Source: Rhynchospora pubera
Taxonomy: Eukaryota > Streptophyta > Magnoliopsida > Poales > Cyperaceae
Reading direction: 5' to 3'
DNA length: 64,000 nucleotides
NCBI GenBank assembly: GCA_028095005.1
Contig: CM051459.1
Coordinates: 113,247,431 to 113,311,430, forward strand
Part shown: piece by piece, positions 49,040 to 60,588 of the stretch
Position numbering within the stretch: position 1 is the stretch's first letter
How the letters are laid out: each line of letters starts with the position of its first letter
Made by a program: the position numbers and the translations under genes
Notes under the pieces: model-generated
The model's input: only the letters and a program-made list of their open reading frames with translations
Told to the model about the DNA's origin: nothing
Databases searched by the model: none

Positions 49040-49734
49040 TTAAGAAACAAATGGTTTAGGAGGGATTTCCAGGGTTTGCAAATCACTTCCCAACATCTGC
49101 ACTACCTTTCCCATGTGTGGTCGTTCCGCCAGGTTCCATTGTATACACCAAAATGCAACAATAATTAACTTTTTCTTGATGTCTGCTTCAGTTGGTTCAA
49201 CCTCCATAACAGATTCTAAGTCTTCTCCATTAACCAACTTTTCATATATTAGCTCAGGATAGTACACCTCACTGTTACTCTCCAAATCAGGTATGAGGTT
49301 TTTTTCACCAATGACCATTTTGAGTATCAGCATTCCAAAACTATAAACATCTGATTTGTATGACACGTTTCCAAAATTCTTTGAATACACCTCTGGTGCC
49401 ATATAGCCAATGGTGCCTTTGGCCACAGTTACAGTGACCTCGCTTCGGTGTTTTGAACATAACTTTGCAAGCCCAAAGTCAGCAATTTTGGGATTTAAGT
49501 TGTGATCCAACAAAATATTATGCGGCTTGATATCAAAATGCAGAATTCGATGGATACACCCTTCATGCAAATATTTAATACCATTTGCAACACCAATTGC
49601 TATGTTCAGAAGTATTTCCATTTGGTGCATCTCACCAGGTCTACAACTACTTTTACTAGTAATGTACTTATCTAGTGATCCATTTGGCATGAATTCATAA
49701 ACTAGAGCATGCCTGCTTCCTTCAGATGAAAATC

Positions 49735-49739
49735 CTAGA
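49735..49739. repeat. Target-site duplication CTAGA (left)
   Basis: This 5-bp flank of the Copia element is identical to 54800-54804, the length typical of Copia integrases. Confidence 0.9.
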
Positions 49740-49935
49740 TGTTACGGTCAGTGGATGGATGGAGACGATAGAGGAATAGAGAAGAGAACAGTGTCGGCTA
49801 GGGTTTGAAATGAGTTTCTGTTATTTCTCAAAGTAAAGTTTACACAATATAAAGAAAATGGTAAAATTACCTACATAATCCTAGAAAACTAAATATTGCC
49901 TATTGTCTAATGTGAGATAAGAGACATATCTAACA
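49740..49935 (-). repeat. Copia 3' LTR (196 bp)
   Basis: In element orientation it starts TGTTAGATATG and ends CCGTAACA. It differs from the other LTR by only two adjacent mismatches (TC in place of CT near 49890). A polypurine tract (AAGGTGGAGAT in the element strand) abuts it at 49936-49946. Confidence 0.9.
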
Positions 49936-49996
49936 ATCTCCACCTTGGATCGAAATCTCACCTAAAACAAAAACAACCTAAACTATAAAAGCCTAA

Positions 49997-52900
49997 TCAA
50001 CTACAAATAGAAATTAACTCCATGCAATAGTTGAACTTCGTGGTCGGTATCGGCTTGGTAAGCATGTCACCTGGATTGTCGACAGTTGACACCTTCTTGA
50101 TCTCGATTATGCCCCTCGAGATAACTTGTCGAACAAAATGAAATCTGACATCAATGTGCTTGCTCCGCTCGTGGTACATGTGGTCCTTCGCCAAGTGAAT
50201 AGCACTCTGACTATCACAAAAGATAGTGGTCGCACCTCCATGTGTTGAGATCTCACTAAGCAAACCTTTGAGCCAAATGGCCTCCTTAACACCTTCCGTT
50301 ACCGCCATGTACTCGGCTTCGGTTGTAGACAAGGCAATAGTGGATTGCAAAATTGCTTTCCAACTAATCGCACATCCACCTAAAGTAAAGACATAGCCGG
50401 TCAAAGACCGTCTCTTATCAAGATCACCCATGAAATCTGAGTCCACATAACCTGTTAGCTTCGCACCACTCCTCCCAAACTCCAATCGTGCATTCGCGGT
50501 ACCTTTCAAGTAGCGAAGGATCCACTTGACCGCCTCCCAATGCACCTTACCAGGGCACGACAAATAGCGACTTACCACGTTAACAGCATGAGCAATATCT
50601 GGTCGAGTGCAAACCATCAAATACATGATGCTCCCAACAGCACTCGAGTATGGAATTCGTGACATAGCACTCTTTTCCTTCTCAGTCTTAGGACTCAATT
50701 GTTTTGATAATCTGAATTTTGTTGCAAGAGGAGTTGAAACGGGTCTCGCATCCTTCATCTCAAAACGGTGTAACACCTTCTCAACAAAACCCTTTTGTGA
50801 AAGATACAACTTTCCTTTAGGTCTGTCCCTTAGGATCTCCATTCCAAGGATCCTCTTGGCAGGCCCTAAGTCCTTCATCTCAAATTTTGAGTTTAATTGT
50901 TCTTTCACTTTCTTAATCTCCTCCTTGTTTGTTGCTGCTAACAACATGTCATCTACATAAAGGAGTAGATACATGAAACTTCCATCTAGCAACTTCTTAA
51001 AGTAGACACAAGAGTCATACTCTGATCTCTGAAATCCAATGCTTGCCATGAATGCATCAAACTTCTTATACCACTGCCTCGGTGATTGCTTAAGGCCATA
51101 CAAAGACTTGTTTAACAAGCACACGTGGTTTTCCTTACCAGCAACTTCATACCCCTCGGGTTGTTGCATATAAATCTTCTCCTCAAGTTCACCATGTAAA
51201 AATGCAGTTTTCACATCTAATTGCTCGAGCTCTAAGTCTCCCATGGCAACTAAAGAAAGCAAAACACGAATAGAAGTGTGTTTTACCACTGGTGAGAAGA
51301 CATCATTGAAATCCACACCTTCAACTTGACTATAACCTTTAGCTACTAATCTCGCTTTGTAGCGAAAACCAGCAGTGTCATCCTTTCTCTTAAACACCCA
51401 CTTGCAGCCCACAATTTTCTTTCCTTTGGGCGGCTCCACAAGTGTCCATGTTTGATTCTTATGAAGAGAATTAATTTCCTCTTCCATGGCAGCGGTCCAT
51501 TTGCCCGCATCACGAGACAAAATCTCTTGTTTATAACACGAGGGCTCACAAAACTCCACCTCTTCTGCTACCGCCAAACAATAGGCGAAATCTGAGTAGC
51601 CATACCTAGAAGGTGGCCGTATCTCCCTCCTTGTGCGATCTCTCGCCAAAGCATAGTTTTGCTCTTCATCAGAGTCATCTGACTCATCAAATGAGTCAAC
51701 AACAAGTCGAGGTTCACCACCGTGTGATGAATCTTGTTCAGTCACACTTGGTTGTGGGTTCGAGGTCTCTAACTCCACCTCACTTGATACATTCTCGACC
51801 TTCTCGGTCAATTCGAGCTCATTGCTCGACTGAACAACCTCAAGCTCCTTACTCGGCTCGGGCTCTTTAACCCGCAACATAGCCGATTCATTAAATGTCA
51901 CATCTCTCGAGATAAGGAATTTCTTTCCCTTAGAATCTGGACACCACAATCGGTAACCCTTAACTCCGGATTCATATCCGAGTAGGATACACTTTTTCGC
52001 TCTTGGCTCGAGCTTTCCCTCGCTCACATGAGCATACGCGGGACATCCAAACACCCTTAAGTTGGAGTAATCAGCTGGCTTGCCAGACCAAACTTCTTCA
52101 GGTGTCTTGCACTCAATAGCAGTATTAGGTGAGCGATTGACCAAATAACAAGCCGTGTTAATGGCTTCTGCCCAAAACTCTTTACCTAGACCTGCATTCG
52201 AGAGCATACAACGAGCCTTCTCGAGTAGCGTCCTATTCATTCGCTCAGCCACTCCATTTTGTTGTGGAGTGCCGACAACCGTCCGATGCCGAGCGATTCC
52301 TGCATCATTGCAGAACTGATTGAAATCCTTGTTGCAGAACTCAAGACCATTGTCAGTTCGCAACCTCTTAATCCTCTTACCGGTTTGGTTCTCGAGAAGA
52401 GTTTTCCACCTTTTGAAAGTGGCAAACACTTCACTCTTCTCCTTAATGAAATAAACCCAAACCTTTCTAGAGAAATCATCAATAAACGAGAGCATATATC
52501 TGGAGCTATTACCCTTTGAGGGTACTTGCGAGGGACCCCACAAATCCGAATGGATATAATCTAATGTGCCTTTAGTGCGATGGATGGCTGTCGAAAAGCT
52601 CAATCGCTTCGACTTGCCAAAGACACAATCCTCGCAAAAATCAAGCTTGGAAGTACTTTGCCCACACAACAGGCCTCGCTTACTTAAAATTGCCAAACCA
52701 CGCTCACTCATGTGACCCAACCTCATATGCCACAGCTTTGTATTGTCTGAATCTGTGTTTGAGGTGGAACTTGAGGTAGCAACGGCAATATTGCCTGTCA
52801 CCGTGATTCCCTCCAAGAAATAGAGAGTGCCAACCTTTTTTGCCTTCAACATGACAAGAGCCCCTTTTGACACACTAAGGACTCCGCCTTCACTTCTAAA

Positions 52901-54022
52901 CTTACAACCGACATCCTCAAGAGAGCCCAAAGAGATCAAGTTCTTTGTCAAATCCGGGATGTGTCTCACACCCGTCAAAGTACGGATCACTCCGTCATGC
53001 ATCTTGATCCTTACTGTACCGACACCTGCGACCTTACACAGGCGATCGTTACCTAAAAGGACTCCACCTTCATTAGTCGATTCATAAGTGGCAAACCACT
53101 CTCGATTTGGGGTCATATGTTGAGAAGCACCGGTATCCATCACCCAACTCTTCTCAAACTTTTCTTTTCCGTTCGTAACAAACAGCACATTGTCTGAAAC
53201 TGAATCAGATTCGGCAACATTAGCCTCACCTGAGGTGGCACCTTTAGATTTTGCCTTCTGTTTGTTCTTAAGTTTGTAACAGTCGGCCTTAATGTGCCCC
53301 TTGTTCTTACAATACCCACAAAATAGGTTCTTGTGCCTAGACTTAGAACGGTTATTCCCTGAACCTTGAGTTCTCTCCTTTTGTCTCCCTCTCTCAACAA
53401 ATAAACCAACATTCTGTTGGCTGCCCTCAACTACTGTCAAGTCATTGTCAAAGTCAGACTTGACAAGTAGGTTACTCTTCACATCCTCAAGGGTAAGTGA
53501 ATCACGACTATGAAGCATAGTCTCCTTAAACCCCTTATACGACCCCGGTAAGGAACACAACAAGACCATGGCCTTATCCTCATCGTCCGTCTTAATACCA
53601 ATCCTCTCCATCTCATGAAGGAGAGCGGTATATTCTGAAATATGGACCTTAACGGATGTACCTTCGGTCATTCTCAAAGAGTGAAATCTTTGTTTTAACC
53701 TCAATCGGTTTGTAACCGACTTCTGCATAAAGATTTCCTCTAATTTCTTCCAAGCACCGGATGCCGATGTCTCTGAGAGAATCTCTTGAAGAGTTGAGTC
53801 ACTAAGACACAACTGAATTGTTGAGAGAGCCCTATCATCCATAGTCTCCCATTCAATATCCTTCTCTTTCCCCTTTAATGAGTCGGGTCGACCAGTAATG
53901 GCCGCCTTAACTCCTAAATTAGACAATATTGCCTTCATCCTTACTTGCCATAGCGCAAAGCTACTTGTGCCATCAAATTTCTCAATGTCAAATTTAGTAG
54001 ACATGGTCGAATTGGAATTCAT
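49997..54022 (-). CDS. Copia gag-pol polyprotein, intact, 1341 aa
   Basis: One open frame from ATG 54022 to the stop at 49997. Domains in order: gag (about 1-200), CCHC zinc knuckle CGYCKNKGHIKADC (235-248), aspartic protease DTGAS (296-300), GAG-pre-integrase with HMRLGHMS, integrase core (HSDLWGP, RTDNGLEF and a downstream Glu), reverse transcriptase with LDVKTAFLHGELEE and YVDDM (about 1022-1026), and RNase H with DSDFMGD and STTEAEY near the C-terminus. It copies and integrates the element within virus-like particles. Nothing essential is visibly missing, so this copy may be autonomous. Confidence 0.95.
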   Translation of the reverse strand: MNSNSTMSTKFDIEKFDGTSSFALWQVRMKAILSNLGVKAAITGRPDSLKGKEKDIEWETMDDRALSTIQLCLSDSTLQEILSETSASGAWKKLEEIFMQKSVTNRLRLKQRFHSLRMTEGTSVKVHISEYTALLHEMERIGIKTDDEDKAMVLLCSLPGSYKGFKETMLHSRDSLTLEDVKSNLLVKSDFDNDLTVVEGSQQNVGLFVERGRQKERTQGSGNNRSKSRHKNLFCGYCKNKGHIKADCYKLKNKQKAKSKGATSGEANVAESDSVSDNVLFVTNGKEKFEKSWVMDTGASQHMTPNREWFATYESTNEGGVLLGNDRLCKVAGVGTVRIKMHDGVIRTLTGVRHIPDLTKNLISLGSLEDVGCKFRSEGGVLSVSKGALVMLKAKKVGTLYFLEGITVTGNIAVATSSSTSNTDSDNTKLWHMRLGHMSERGLAILSKRGLLCGQSTSKLDFCEDCVFGKSKRLSFSTAIHRTKGTLDYIHSDLWGPSQVPSKGNSSRYMLSFIDDFSRKVWVYFIKEKSEVFATFKRWKTLLENQTGKRIKRLRTDNGLEFCNKDFNQFCNDAGIARHRTVVGTPQQNGVAERMNRTLLEKARCMLSNAGLGKEFWAEAINTACYLVNRSPNTAIECKTPEEVWSGKPADYSNLRVFGCPAYAHVSEGKLEPRAKKCILLGYESGVKGYRLWCPDSKGKKFLISRDVTFNESAMLRVKEPEPSKELEVVQSSNELELTEKVENVSSEVELETSNPQPSVTEQDSSHGGEPRLVVDSFDESDDSDEEQNYALARDRTRREIRPPSRYGYSDFAYCLAVAEEVEFCEPSCYKQEILSRDAGKWTAAMEEEINSLHKNQTWTLVEPPKGKKIVGCKWVFKRKDDTAGFRYKARLVAKGYSQVEGVDFNDVFSPVVKHTSIRVLLSLVAMGDLELEQLDVKTAFLHGELEEKIYMQQPEGYEVAGKENHVCLLNKSLYGLKQSPRQWYKKFDAFMASIGFQRSEYDSCVYFKKLLDGSFMYLLLYVDDMLLAATNKEEIKKVKEQLNSKFEMKDLGPAKRILGMEILRDRPKGKLYLSQKGFVEKVLHRFEMKDARPVSTPLATKFRLSKQLSPKTEKEKSAMSRIPYSSAVGSIMYLMVCTRPDIAHAVNVVSRYLSCPGKVHWEAVKWILRYLKGTANARLEFGRSGAKLTGYVDSDFMGDLDKRRSLTGYVFTLGGCAISWKAILQSTIALSTTEAEYMAVTEGVKEAIWLKGLLSEISTHGGATTIFCDSQSAIHLAKDHMYHERSKHIDVRFHFVRQVISRGIIEIKKVSTVDNPGDMLTKPIPTTKFNYCMELISICS

Positions 54023-54587
54023 GGTGATACACCCTTAATTCCCTTAACACCAGATTCTGATTTAGTAAAACCACACTACTCAAATTAAAAGTAGCAATTA
54101 ATTTAATTGCTCAAATTCTAATTTAATTAGAATGGAGCCTGACAGCCAAATGCACCGAAAATGTAGGCACCTAAATTGCTAAAGCAATATGTACTAGCAA
54201 CAAATGACTAGTACAGTGTACCTTTACCCAAAAACAAACTTGATTAAATAATCAAGGTACTAGCTCGGTGATAGTTGACTTCAATTAAAAGTATGCGCAG
54301 CAAATTGAGAAAAAGACAAAATCGATTTAGATAGTAAATCGCTATTAAATCAAAAAAAAAAGGAAGAGACGTGGCTTACGTGACTAGCTCGTGCACTACA
54401 CCAACAGCAACAGGGAGTGAATTTCGCGGCTCTACCACTTGGATTCGGACTCTCGGAGAGAGTATACGGCGGCTCACGAATTTTGCGCTGCACCAGAAAA
54501 AGGCTGTGGTGGCTCAAGCGAACTCCGTACAGTACGCCACGCTGGAAAGGAGCGGAAGCGGAACGGCGAGTGGGAGAAATCGACCTT

Positions 54588-54600
54588 GCTCTTGATACCA
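54588..54600 (-). other. Primer-binding site, initiator tRNA-Met type
   Basis: Just inside the 5' LTR, the element strand reads TGGTATCAAGAGC. This matches the 3' end complement of plant initiator tRNA-Met (TGGTATCAGAGC) with one extra A. Three bases separate it from the LTR. Confidence 0.8.
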
Positions 54601-54603
54601 GTC

Positions 54604-54799
54604 TGTTACGGTCAGTGGATGGATGGAGACGATAGAGGAATAGAGAAGAGAACAGTGTCGGCTAGGGTTTGAAATGAGTTTCTGTTATTTCTCAAAGTAA
54701 AGTTTACACAATATAAAGAAAATGGTAAAATTACCTACATAACTCTAGAAAACTAAATATTGCCTATTGTCTAATGTGAGATAAGAGACATATCTAACA
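54604..54799 (-). repeat. Copia 5' LTR (196 bp)
   Basis: Near-identical partner of 49740-49935. It is followed by the right CTAGA (54800-54804). Confidence 0.9.
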
Positions 54800-55579
54800 C
54801 TAGAAGACGAACCACATTGAAATGGTGAATTGTTCCAATGGTTGCGACTTCATTTATGAAATCTCTACCATCAGAATTGGTAATTGATCTCTCGAGAACC
54901 TTGACTGCCACCTGGATTCCATTTGGCAATTCACCTTTAAAGACACTTCCATAGCCACCTTGCCCGAGCTTGCCCTTGAATCGGTTTGTCATCTTCTTGA
55001 TTTCTGAAAAGGCATATCTATTAGCTGTTTTGCAGTGCACAGCTAAGAGCTCTTCTTGCCTGAGATGTTTTTTTCTGGCTGTTCTTCTGGATATGTAACA
55101 TGGAAGAGCTACCAACAATAAAAGCAGAACCAATGTGGTGGACGATATTACTAAGCAAAAAAAAAAAAATATATATATATATATATATAATTAGCCACAA
55201 TCATTGTTACTTACTAAAGGATTTTCTGAATTAGAGACGTCAAATATTTCTGCTACTTTTTAATTAAAAATATTATTAGCCACAGTCATTGTACTCGGCC
55301 TGTTTTGTCAGCATACACCGACAATGTGTATAAGAATGACTATTAGTGTGTTGGGTCAGACAATATGCTGCATATTGTCTGCATAACAGGTCAATTTGGA
55401 TTTCATCCTTCAAAGGTACCATGGTAATCAATTTATTATATTTTAGTTTAGATTTATCAGAATAAAATTATAATATATAATTATGAGCACATGGAAGAAC
55501 TGTTTATTCTAATAAGTAACCATAGTCAATAAAATTTAAATATTTTTTTGTTGCAGGTTGGTTTGAATCCAACGATTTT

Positions 55580-55680
55580 ATCATTAACAAATTTGAAAAT
55601 AAATATTTTTTTCCGTGATTCGAACCAAAGGCCATATTATTGATGGAATAGAGCCAAACCACTGGGCCGAATAACCCACC
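55580..55680 (-). mobile_element. SINE-like segment with pol III A and B boxes
   Basis: On the minus strand GGCCCAGTGG (55668-55659) matches an A box (RRYNNARYGG), and GGTTCGAATC (55626-55617) matches a B box about 32 nt downstream, as in tRNA-derived SINEs. No cloverleaf or flanking duplication was established, so it is not called a tRNA. It lies in the intron of receptor kinase 1. Confidence 0.45.
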
Positions 55681-55768
55681 TTAATTTCAAGTTTCAGCCA
55701 GTCAACCACGACTGGCCTGACCCAACCTGATCCACATTAACCGGCACTTCTTTAGTCCTTTTATAAGT

Positions 55769-56630
55769 GGGAAAATTGTGTGTAGGCCACTTCAAAATTC
55801 AGAAATTAGAAAATTGCCACCACCCTAAATTTTTGCCTTTGAAATATGCCACTCCAAATCACATTATTTTAGAAATTTACCACTCTTCTTATTTAATTTT
55901 TAATATTCCCTAAAATGCCCCTTTTCCTTCTTCTTTCTCCATCCTCCTCATCCCTCAAACCTCCCTCGTGCAGTCGTGCTCCATCTCCGCCCTCACCTTC
56001 GCCTTGGCTCCCCCAGTCCCCCGCCTCTCCGTCCCATGCTTTCGCTTCCCTCGCCTCCCTTGCGGCCCTATCCTCCGCCCAGTGCCCCTGATCCTAATAG
56101 TTTATTGTCTTCTCTTTACCCTCAGCCCAACGCCCCCCACCCCATCTACCTCTGCCTCCCCTCCGCCCCCCTCTCTGCTCTCACCTCAGACTCATCACCC
56201 TCGTCTTCTCTGACACTATCGTCAATCATGCCCTTTCCTCCGCCGCAAGCTCTGCCCCGACGCCCGCACAGTCCACGTACTCTATTGCACGCTTTGTCCT
56301 CGTCGTGCTCGGCCGTGCTCCCTCTCTCTATGCACTCCGCCCTCTTCTAACAACCCCTCACCTTTAGTCCCCCGCCTCCCCATCCCACCTCTGTTTCACT
56401 TGGGGCTGAAAAATTTTCGACAAAGGGTATCCCACCTCTGTTTCACTTGGGCTGAAAATTTTTGGACAAAGGCTATTTTGGACAATACTAAAAAGAGGAG
56501 TATAGAAATGGCTGTAAAGTGGCAAAATTCTCAATTAATTGAATTTGAGATGGCATTCTTCACAATTAGAAATTTGGGGTGGCATTTTTCTAATTTCAAA
56601 GTTTTGAGGTGGCATAAATCCAATTGCCCC
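55769..56630. mobile_element. Mutator-like element with GC-rich cargo (Pack-MULE candidate)
   Basis: Ends GGGAAAATTGTGTGTAGGCC and GGCATAAATCCAATTGCCCC are inverted with mismatches. The inverted similarity runs past GAAATTAGAAAA. A perfect 9-bp target duplication TTTATAAGT flanks it (55760-55768 and 56631-56639). The interior (55965-56350) is strikingly C-rich against AT-rich surroundings, as for captured gene DNA, but I recognise no protein. A ~50-bp unit with CCCACCTCTGTTTCACTTGG is duplicated at about 56387-56474. Confidence 0.7.
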
Positions 56631-58904
56631 TTTATAAGTAAATTATAAAGATGGAGGTTCTTGTACTTCTTTGTTACGTACTGGAACCTATCAATCCAAC
56701 CAACCCCCGTAACATATAACTAGATGAGTCATCATAATAAAACCATAATTTACCTCCTATGAGCTTCATATTTGGACCTGCAGACAAAAAAATGATATAT
56801 TAGAATAAAAGATGTACTCTGTTTCAAGAGTTGTTTACTTGTTAATTGGCTCTTTGCTGCTGCCTGCTGTAATGGGAAAGTCTGGAGGGCAACGTATCCA
56901 AATTATTGGGAAGTTGATACATGTAATATTGTGTGTTGTTATGTACAACACAATGGTATTAGGTTGCTTGCTGATTCCCTCATATTTCAAAATTTATATG
57001 AAATGATTTTCCTGGACTTGTAGGCTAACCAAAAGAGCTGAATTTCACTTACTGTGATGTGGGCAGAATGAATTCCCGCCAGCGCAGTTCTTCCCTGCTC
57101 CCTCACATGAAATACACTTTTCAGTGATACCGTGCACGAACCAGGTGAGGGTTACATACACTGATTCATTAGATTTATGATCGATATCCTTCTCATCTAA
57201 ATAATGGATTGGGAGACTGATGTTGTTTAACAAGACTGTGCAGAATGAAGGTAATCCCTGGAGAGATTCTCTACCATCTGCAAAGTACACGAGTTGGCTA
57301 GAGTTGCTGAAGCATGTGACGGGGCCGTCATAATAGTTGAATGGATAATCTGACTTGTTAACCAGATCTGCGGTGCAGCTTATCATGTTTTCACTTGTTG
57401 TGTCAATCCATGGTATTTGATACACTGATGTTGTAAAGTTGATTGAACTGACCTTCTGATATTCACAGAAAGAGAATGCTTCTCCTAGATCCACTTTGAT
57501 TAGACCTTCACTATAGAAAATATCTAAAACCTTACATGTGCCAATGTTTGGTAACTGCAGGATGGTATCATTGCCTGAGCAGGAGAGTTCCATGCCTATG
57601 GCCCCACAAGATGGCGGTGAGGTCGAAAGCCGGTAAGGGAAGCGAATTTGAGGACCGTCTTTTGAACATGAAGTTGGGGGACATTTATCAAAAAATTCAT
57701 CATAGTCGCTCCATGCAGCAGCTATTTTTGTGTTGCTTCTTGTAGAAATCAGCAACACCAGGAGATACAGGAACCATGTGCATGTAATTATTCTGTACAT
57801 CATAGCAAACGAGAAACTGAAGGATGCATAAACAAGGGGTGAGAATTTTGGGGAAATTCTGTTTTGCTCCAAATATTGTTAAAGTCAACCTTCAAACATA
57901 TAGTCAGTGGGTTTTTGCTGCGAGTTTCTTCATTTCATTTTTATTTGATCTTTCGAGTGAAAAAAGGGCAAAATAGAGAGAGATAAGTTTTTCTTTTTCT
58001 TTCTTCATTTTTTTATTTTATTTTTTGTTTTGGAGAAAAAGAGACTCTCACAACTGTTACAACCACAGAGTAGAGCCGATGGTTATATAATTTTCCGAGA
58101 GTAGCTTGTGTCCAACATGATAAAATTTTAATTTTTGAGATTAAGATGGCTAATCCGAACTGCTCAAATTGTTTTCCATCATAAAATCTCCGTTAAGACC
58201 AAATTTTATATATTTTTTTCAATTTTTGAATATGCTCAATCTAAAAATCCCTCCAAATTTGAAAATTCGAAAATATAATTAGAAAATTTGAAAAAAAACA
58301 TAAAATTTGATTTTCAAATATATTTTAATATAGAGATCATATTGATAAGTTCGAATCGACCATTTGAAATTTTAACAGTGACTTTTCGAATTGTATTGGA
58401 CGTACAATATGTTTGATTATAGCATGCATTACTTTACTTTTCCATGTTTCTTTCTTGGTGTCACTGATGGCATTGTAGCTAAGTGCTAGACTTGACTAAT
58501 CATTGACTTTGGGCTTATCTTTTATTTAAAGTTTTGTGGGCATCTAACTTTTTATTGTTGGGATAGTTTCAGTATAGATCTACTTAGAATACATTTATTC
58601 ATCAACAGCTGTGTTATATATGACATCTCTTAATTTTGTTGAGTTATGACATCTCTTAACATTTTATGGTTGATAAATTTCAAAATTGAAAAAGTTAAAA
58701 CTTGTGTGTATTATGACATCTCTTAATTTTGTCTAATTTGAACCTTTATTTTTTGTATCTTGAAGAATGAAATTTTAGTTCATGCCTTATCTGAATGAAG
58801 CATTAAATTTCAATTTTTCAGTTTGAAAAAGATTTCACTGACTGTTCAAAATGTTGATATCAAAATTAATACATGCCTTACTTGTCTTATGAGTCTATGA
58901 CTCT

Positions 58905-59075
58905 TATCCCTATTCCAACCTCTTATAAAAGCACAAATCTAAAGGTCTATTCAATCTAAACCAATAGTCTATTCAATTTTGAGTCTAAAGGTGTATTTAA
59001 ATTTTGGTTACACAATATGGTTCATTGATTATTATAATGTAATTTGATAAATGGTGTCGATTTAATCTCATTAAT
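58905..59075 (+). mobile_element. Helitron-like 5' end fragment
   Basis: Contains TTATAAAAGCACAAATCTAA, GTCTATTCAATTTTGAGTC and a decayed ATGGTTCATTGATTATTATA, in the order seen in the left end of the element at 12367-15133 and in the repeat at 379-530. No TC start or CTRR end was recovered. Confidence 0.4.
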
Positions 59076-59398
59076 TTATAAAGTTTAGCGGGAAACAAGG
59101 CATCTTACATTCTATTTTGTAATAGTTTCGGTATAGATCTATTTTTAATACTATTCAACAATAGCTTTTCTTTTTCTTTGTTTTTTTTTTGGAGAAACTA
59201 GGCAGTGACTATTCATCAATAGCTGTGTTGATAAATTTCAAAATAAAAAAATCTAAAATTAATTTGCCCATTTTGAAATTATTCTTATGAAAGAAAGAAA
59301 ATGTCATTAATGGTATACCGTTCTTTGTTTCTTGAAAGATGACATTTTAATTTTAATTTAAAAAAATGGATCAAATTTAATACATGCCTTATCTATTA

Positions 59399-59732
59399 TC
59401 TATACTATTTATAAAGCACCCATATAAAAGGAGTAAACTTGTCAAATAAAAGGAGTAAACATGTCAGATAAAAAGGTGTAAACAATTCTTACATAAATTA
59501 TAGACCATTGATTTGTGTAATTTGATTTGATCAGTGGTCTAGATCAAAATAAGATTTTTCTTAAAAAAAATTTAAGTTACTACAAAATTAGCTATTTATT
59601 TTTAAAAAAAGACTAAATTATTAATTTTACCATATCTTTATTGTCTAACATGTAACAATTTAAATATAACAAAAAAGAATATCAACATTTTATTTTTTTA
59701 TTTGCCCACGTATCGAGGAAATCTTTTGCTAG
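59399..59732 (+). mobile_element. Short non-autonomous Helitron candidate, 334 bp
   Basis: Starts TCTATACTATTTATAAAGCA (after A at 59398) and ends GCTAG followed by T (59733). The TC start, CTAG end and A/T target fit a Helitron. The expected subterminal hairpin is weak, so the 3' end is tentative. Confidence 0.5.
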
Positions 59733-60588
59733 TCTTAATAACGCATTTAATTTTGAAAAGATTCCGCTGACTGTTCAAAAATGTTGATATCAAAATTACT
59801 ACATGCCGTACGTGTCTTATAATGGTACATCTAATCCTTCTACTTTGTAAATGATTTTCTCTGACTGTTGAAATTTGTATGATGTATTAACCATAAAAAT
59901 AGATGCTCCTTATCTTTGGTTTTTTGACCGATACTCCATGTCACACAAGTAGTTGTCGCGGAGACTTGATTGAAAGTTTACTTTGACATATTGAAAATTT
60001 CGAGTTTCTTTGCAAAAAATAAATAAATAAATAAATCGAGATTTCACGTTACAATTCTCAATCAACTTCTAATGGAATATTTATAAATGAAAGAAACTAT
60101 CCTATGAGTTGAGACGATATTGAGAACTCTCTGACGAGTGACGACTTCCAGCACCTGTGTTTTTGTTTTCGTAGTACATATACAAGTCTCCCATCTAATA
60201 AATTTTCAAAGTCTTGTTCAAAAGATATCTTAATTTAACATGTAACCTCACCATTATATAAATTTCCACCAAATACACCAACTAATCTAGAATGTAAAAT
60301 CTGACATGCATGCATGGTAATAGAGATCAGACTGCTCATATTGTAGGATATATTTAACCAGGAACGAAGAAAATATACCAATGTGTAGTCGTTTCGTGCC
60401 ACACTGGTTATACACAGGAGTGCCAATGCCATACACACGCTGTTCAAGTTGACTCCTCCAAAGGTCTAAAATGCTGGACTTCATTAAGAAATTTTATAAA
60501 AACTGTCCTAGGGTAATAATATTGGCAGTATTTAGGTTCTATTTCACTCTACCACAGAACAAGAGAAACAATAACTTGGAGAGAATAC

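Larger units (their letters stand above)
49740..54799 (-). mobile_element. Complete Copia retrotransposon (Tork/Tnt1-like), 5060 bp
   Basis: Two 196-bp LTRs, a CTAGA target duplication, a primer-binding site, a polypurine tract and one uninterrupted polyprotein. Gene order (protease, integrase, RT, RNase H) is that of Ty1/Copia. Two LTR mismatches and an open frame imply a recent insertion. It disrupts the kinase exon of receptor kinase 1 in the same orientation as the host gene. Confidence 0.95.
49040..57803 (-). pseudogene. LRK10L-type receptor-like kinase 1, split by a Copia element
   Basis: Two exons on the minus strand. Exon 1 (57803-57053) starts MMYRIITCTWFLYLLVLLIS (signal peptide) and encodes a GUB_WAK-type extracellular domain (CPPTSCSKDGPQIRFPYRL, CGAIGMELSCSGND) and a short cysteine motif (CISCEGAGKNC). 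Exon 2 starts at 55150 with a membrane span (LVLLLLLVALPCYI), then the kinase: GQGGYGSVFKG, VAVKVLE, then, beyond the insertion, HFDIKPHNILLD, ADFGLAK and APEVYSKNFG. It ends with the stop at 49040-49042. The Copia element at 49740-54799 interrupts the kinase N-lobe after NVVRLL. Without it and one CTAGA copy the frame is continuous, about 598 aa, with all catalytic motifs. The family (LRK10L2/Lr10-like) consists of plasma-membrane kinases implicated in defence and stress. The allele is probably null, though a truncated product is possible. The 1.9-kb intron carries a MULE-like element and a SINE-like segment. Confidence 0.85.
57804..60588. promoter_or_regulatory. Divergent intergenic region between the two receptor kinases
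   Basis: The two kinase genes are transcribed away from each other, so both promoters should lie here. The middle is filled with AT-rich repeat debris, including two Helitron-like fragments. I could not assign TATA boxes or defined elements. Confidence 0.4.

Noticed and set aside
55617..55668. Possible tRNA gene (A and B boxes present)
   Set aside because: No cloverleaf could be drawn. A tRNA-derived SINE is the better explanation.
55968..56350. Pro/Ser/Leu-rich overlapping frames of 81 and 124 codons
   Set aside because: They lie in C-rich DNA inside a MULE-like element and show no motif or splice context.
57536..57745. Frames antisense to the receptor kinase 1 ectodomain
   Set aside because: They are shadows of the well-supported minus-strand exon.
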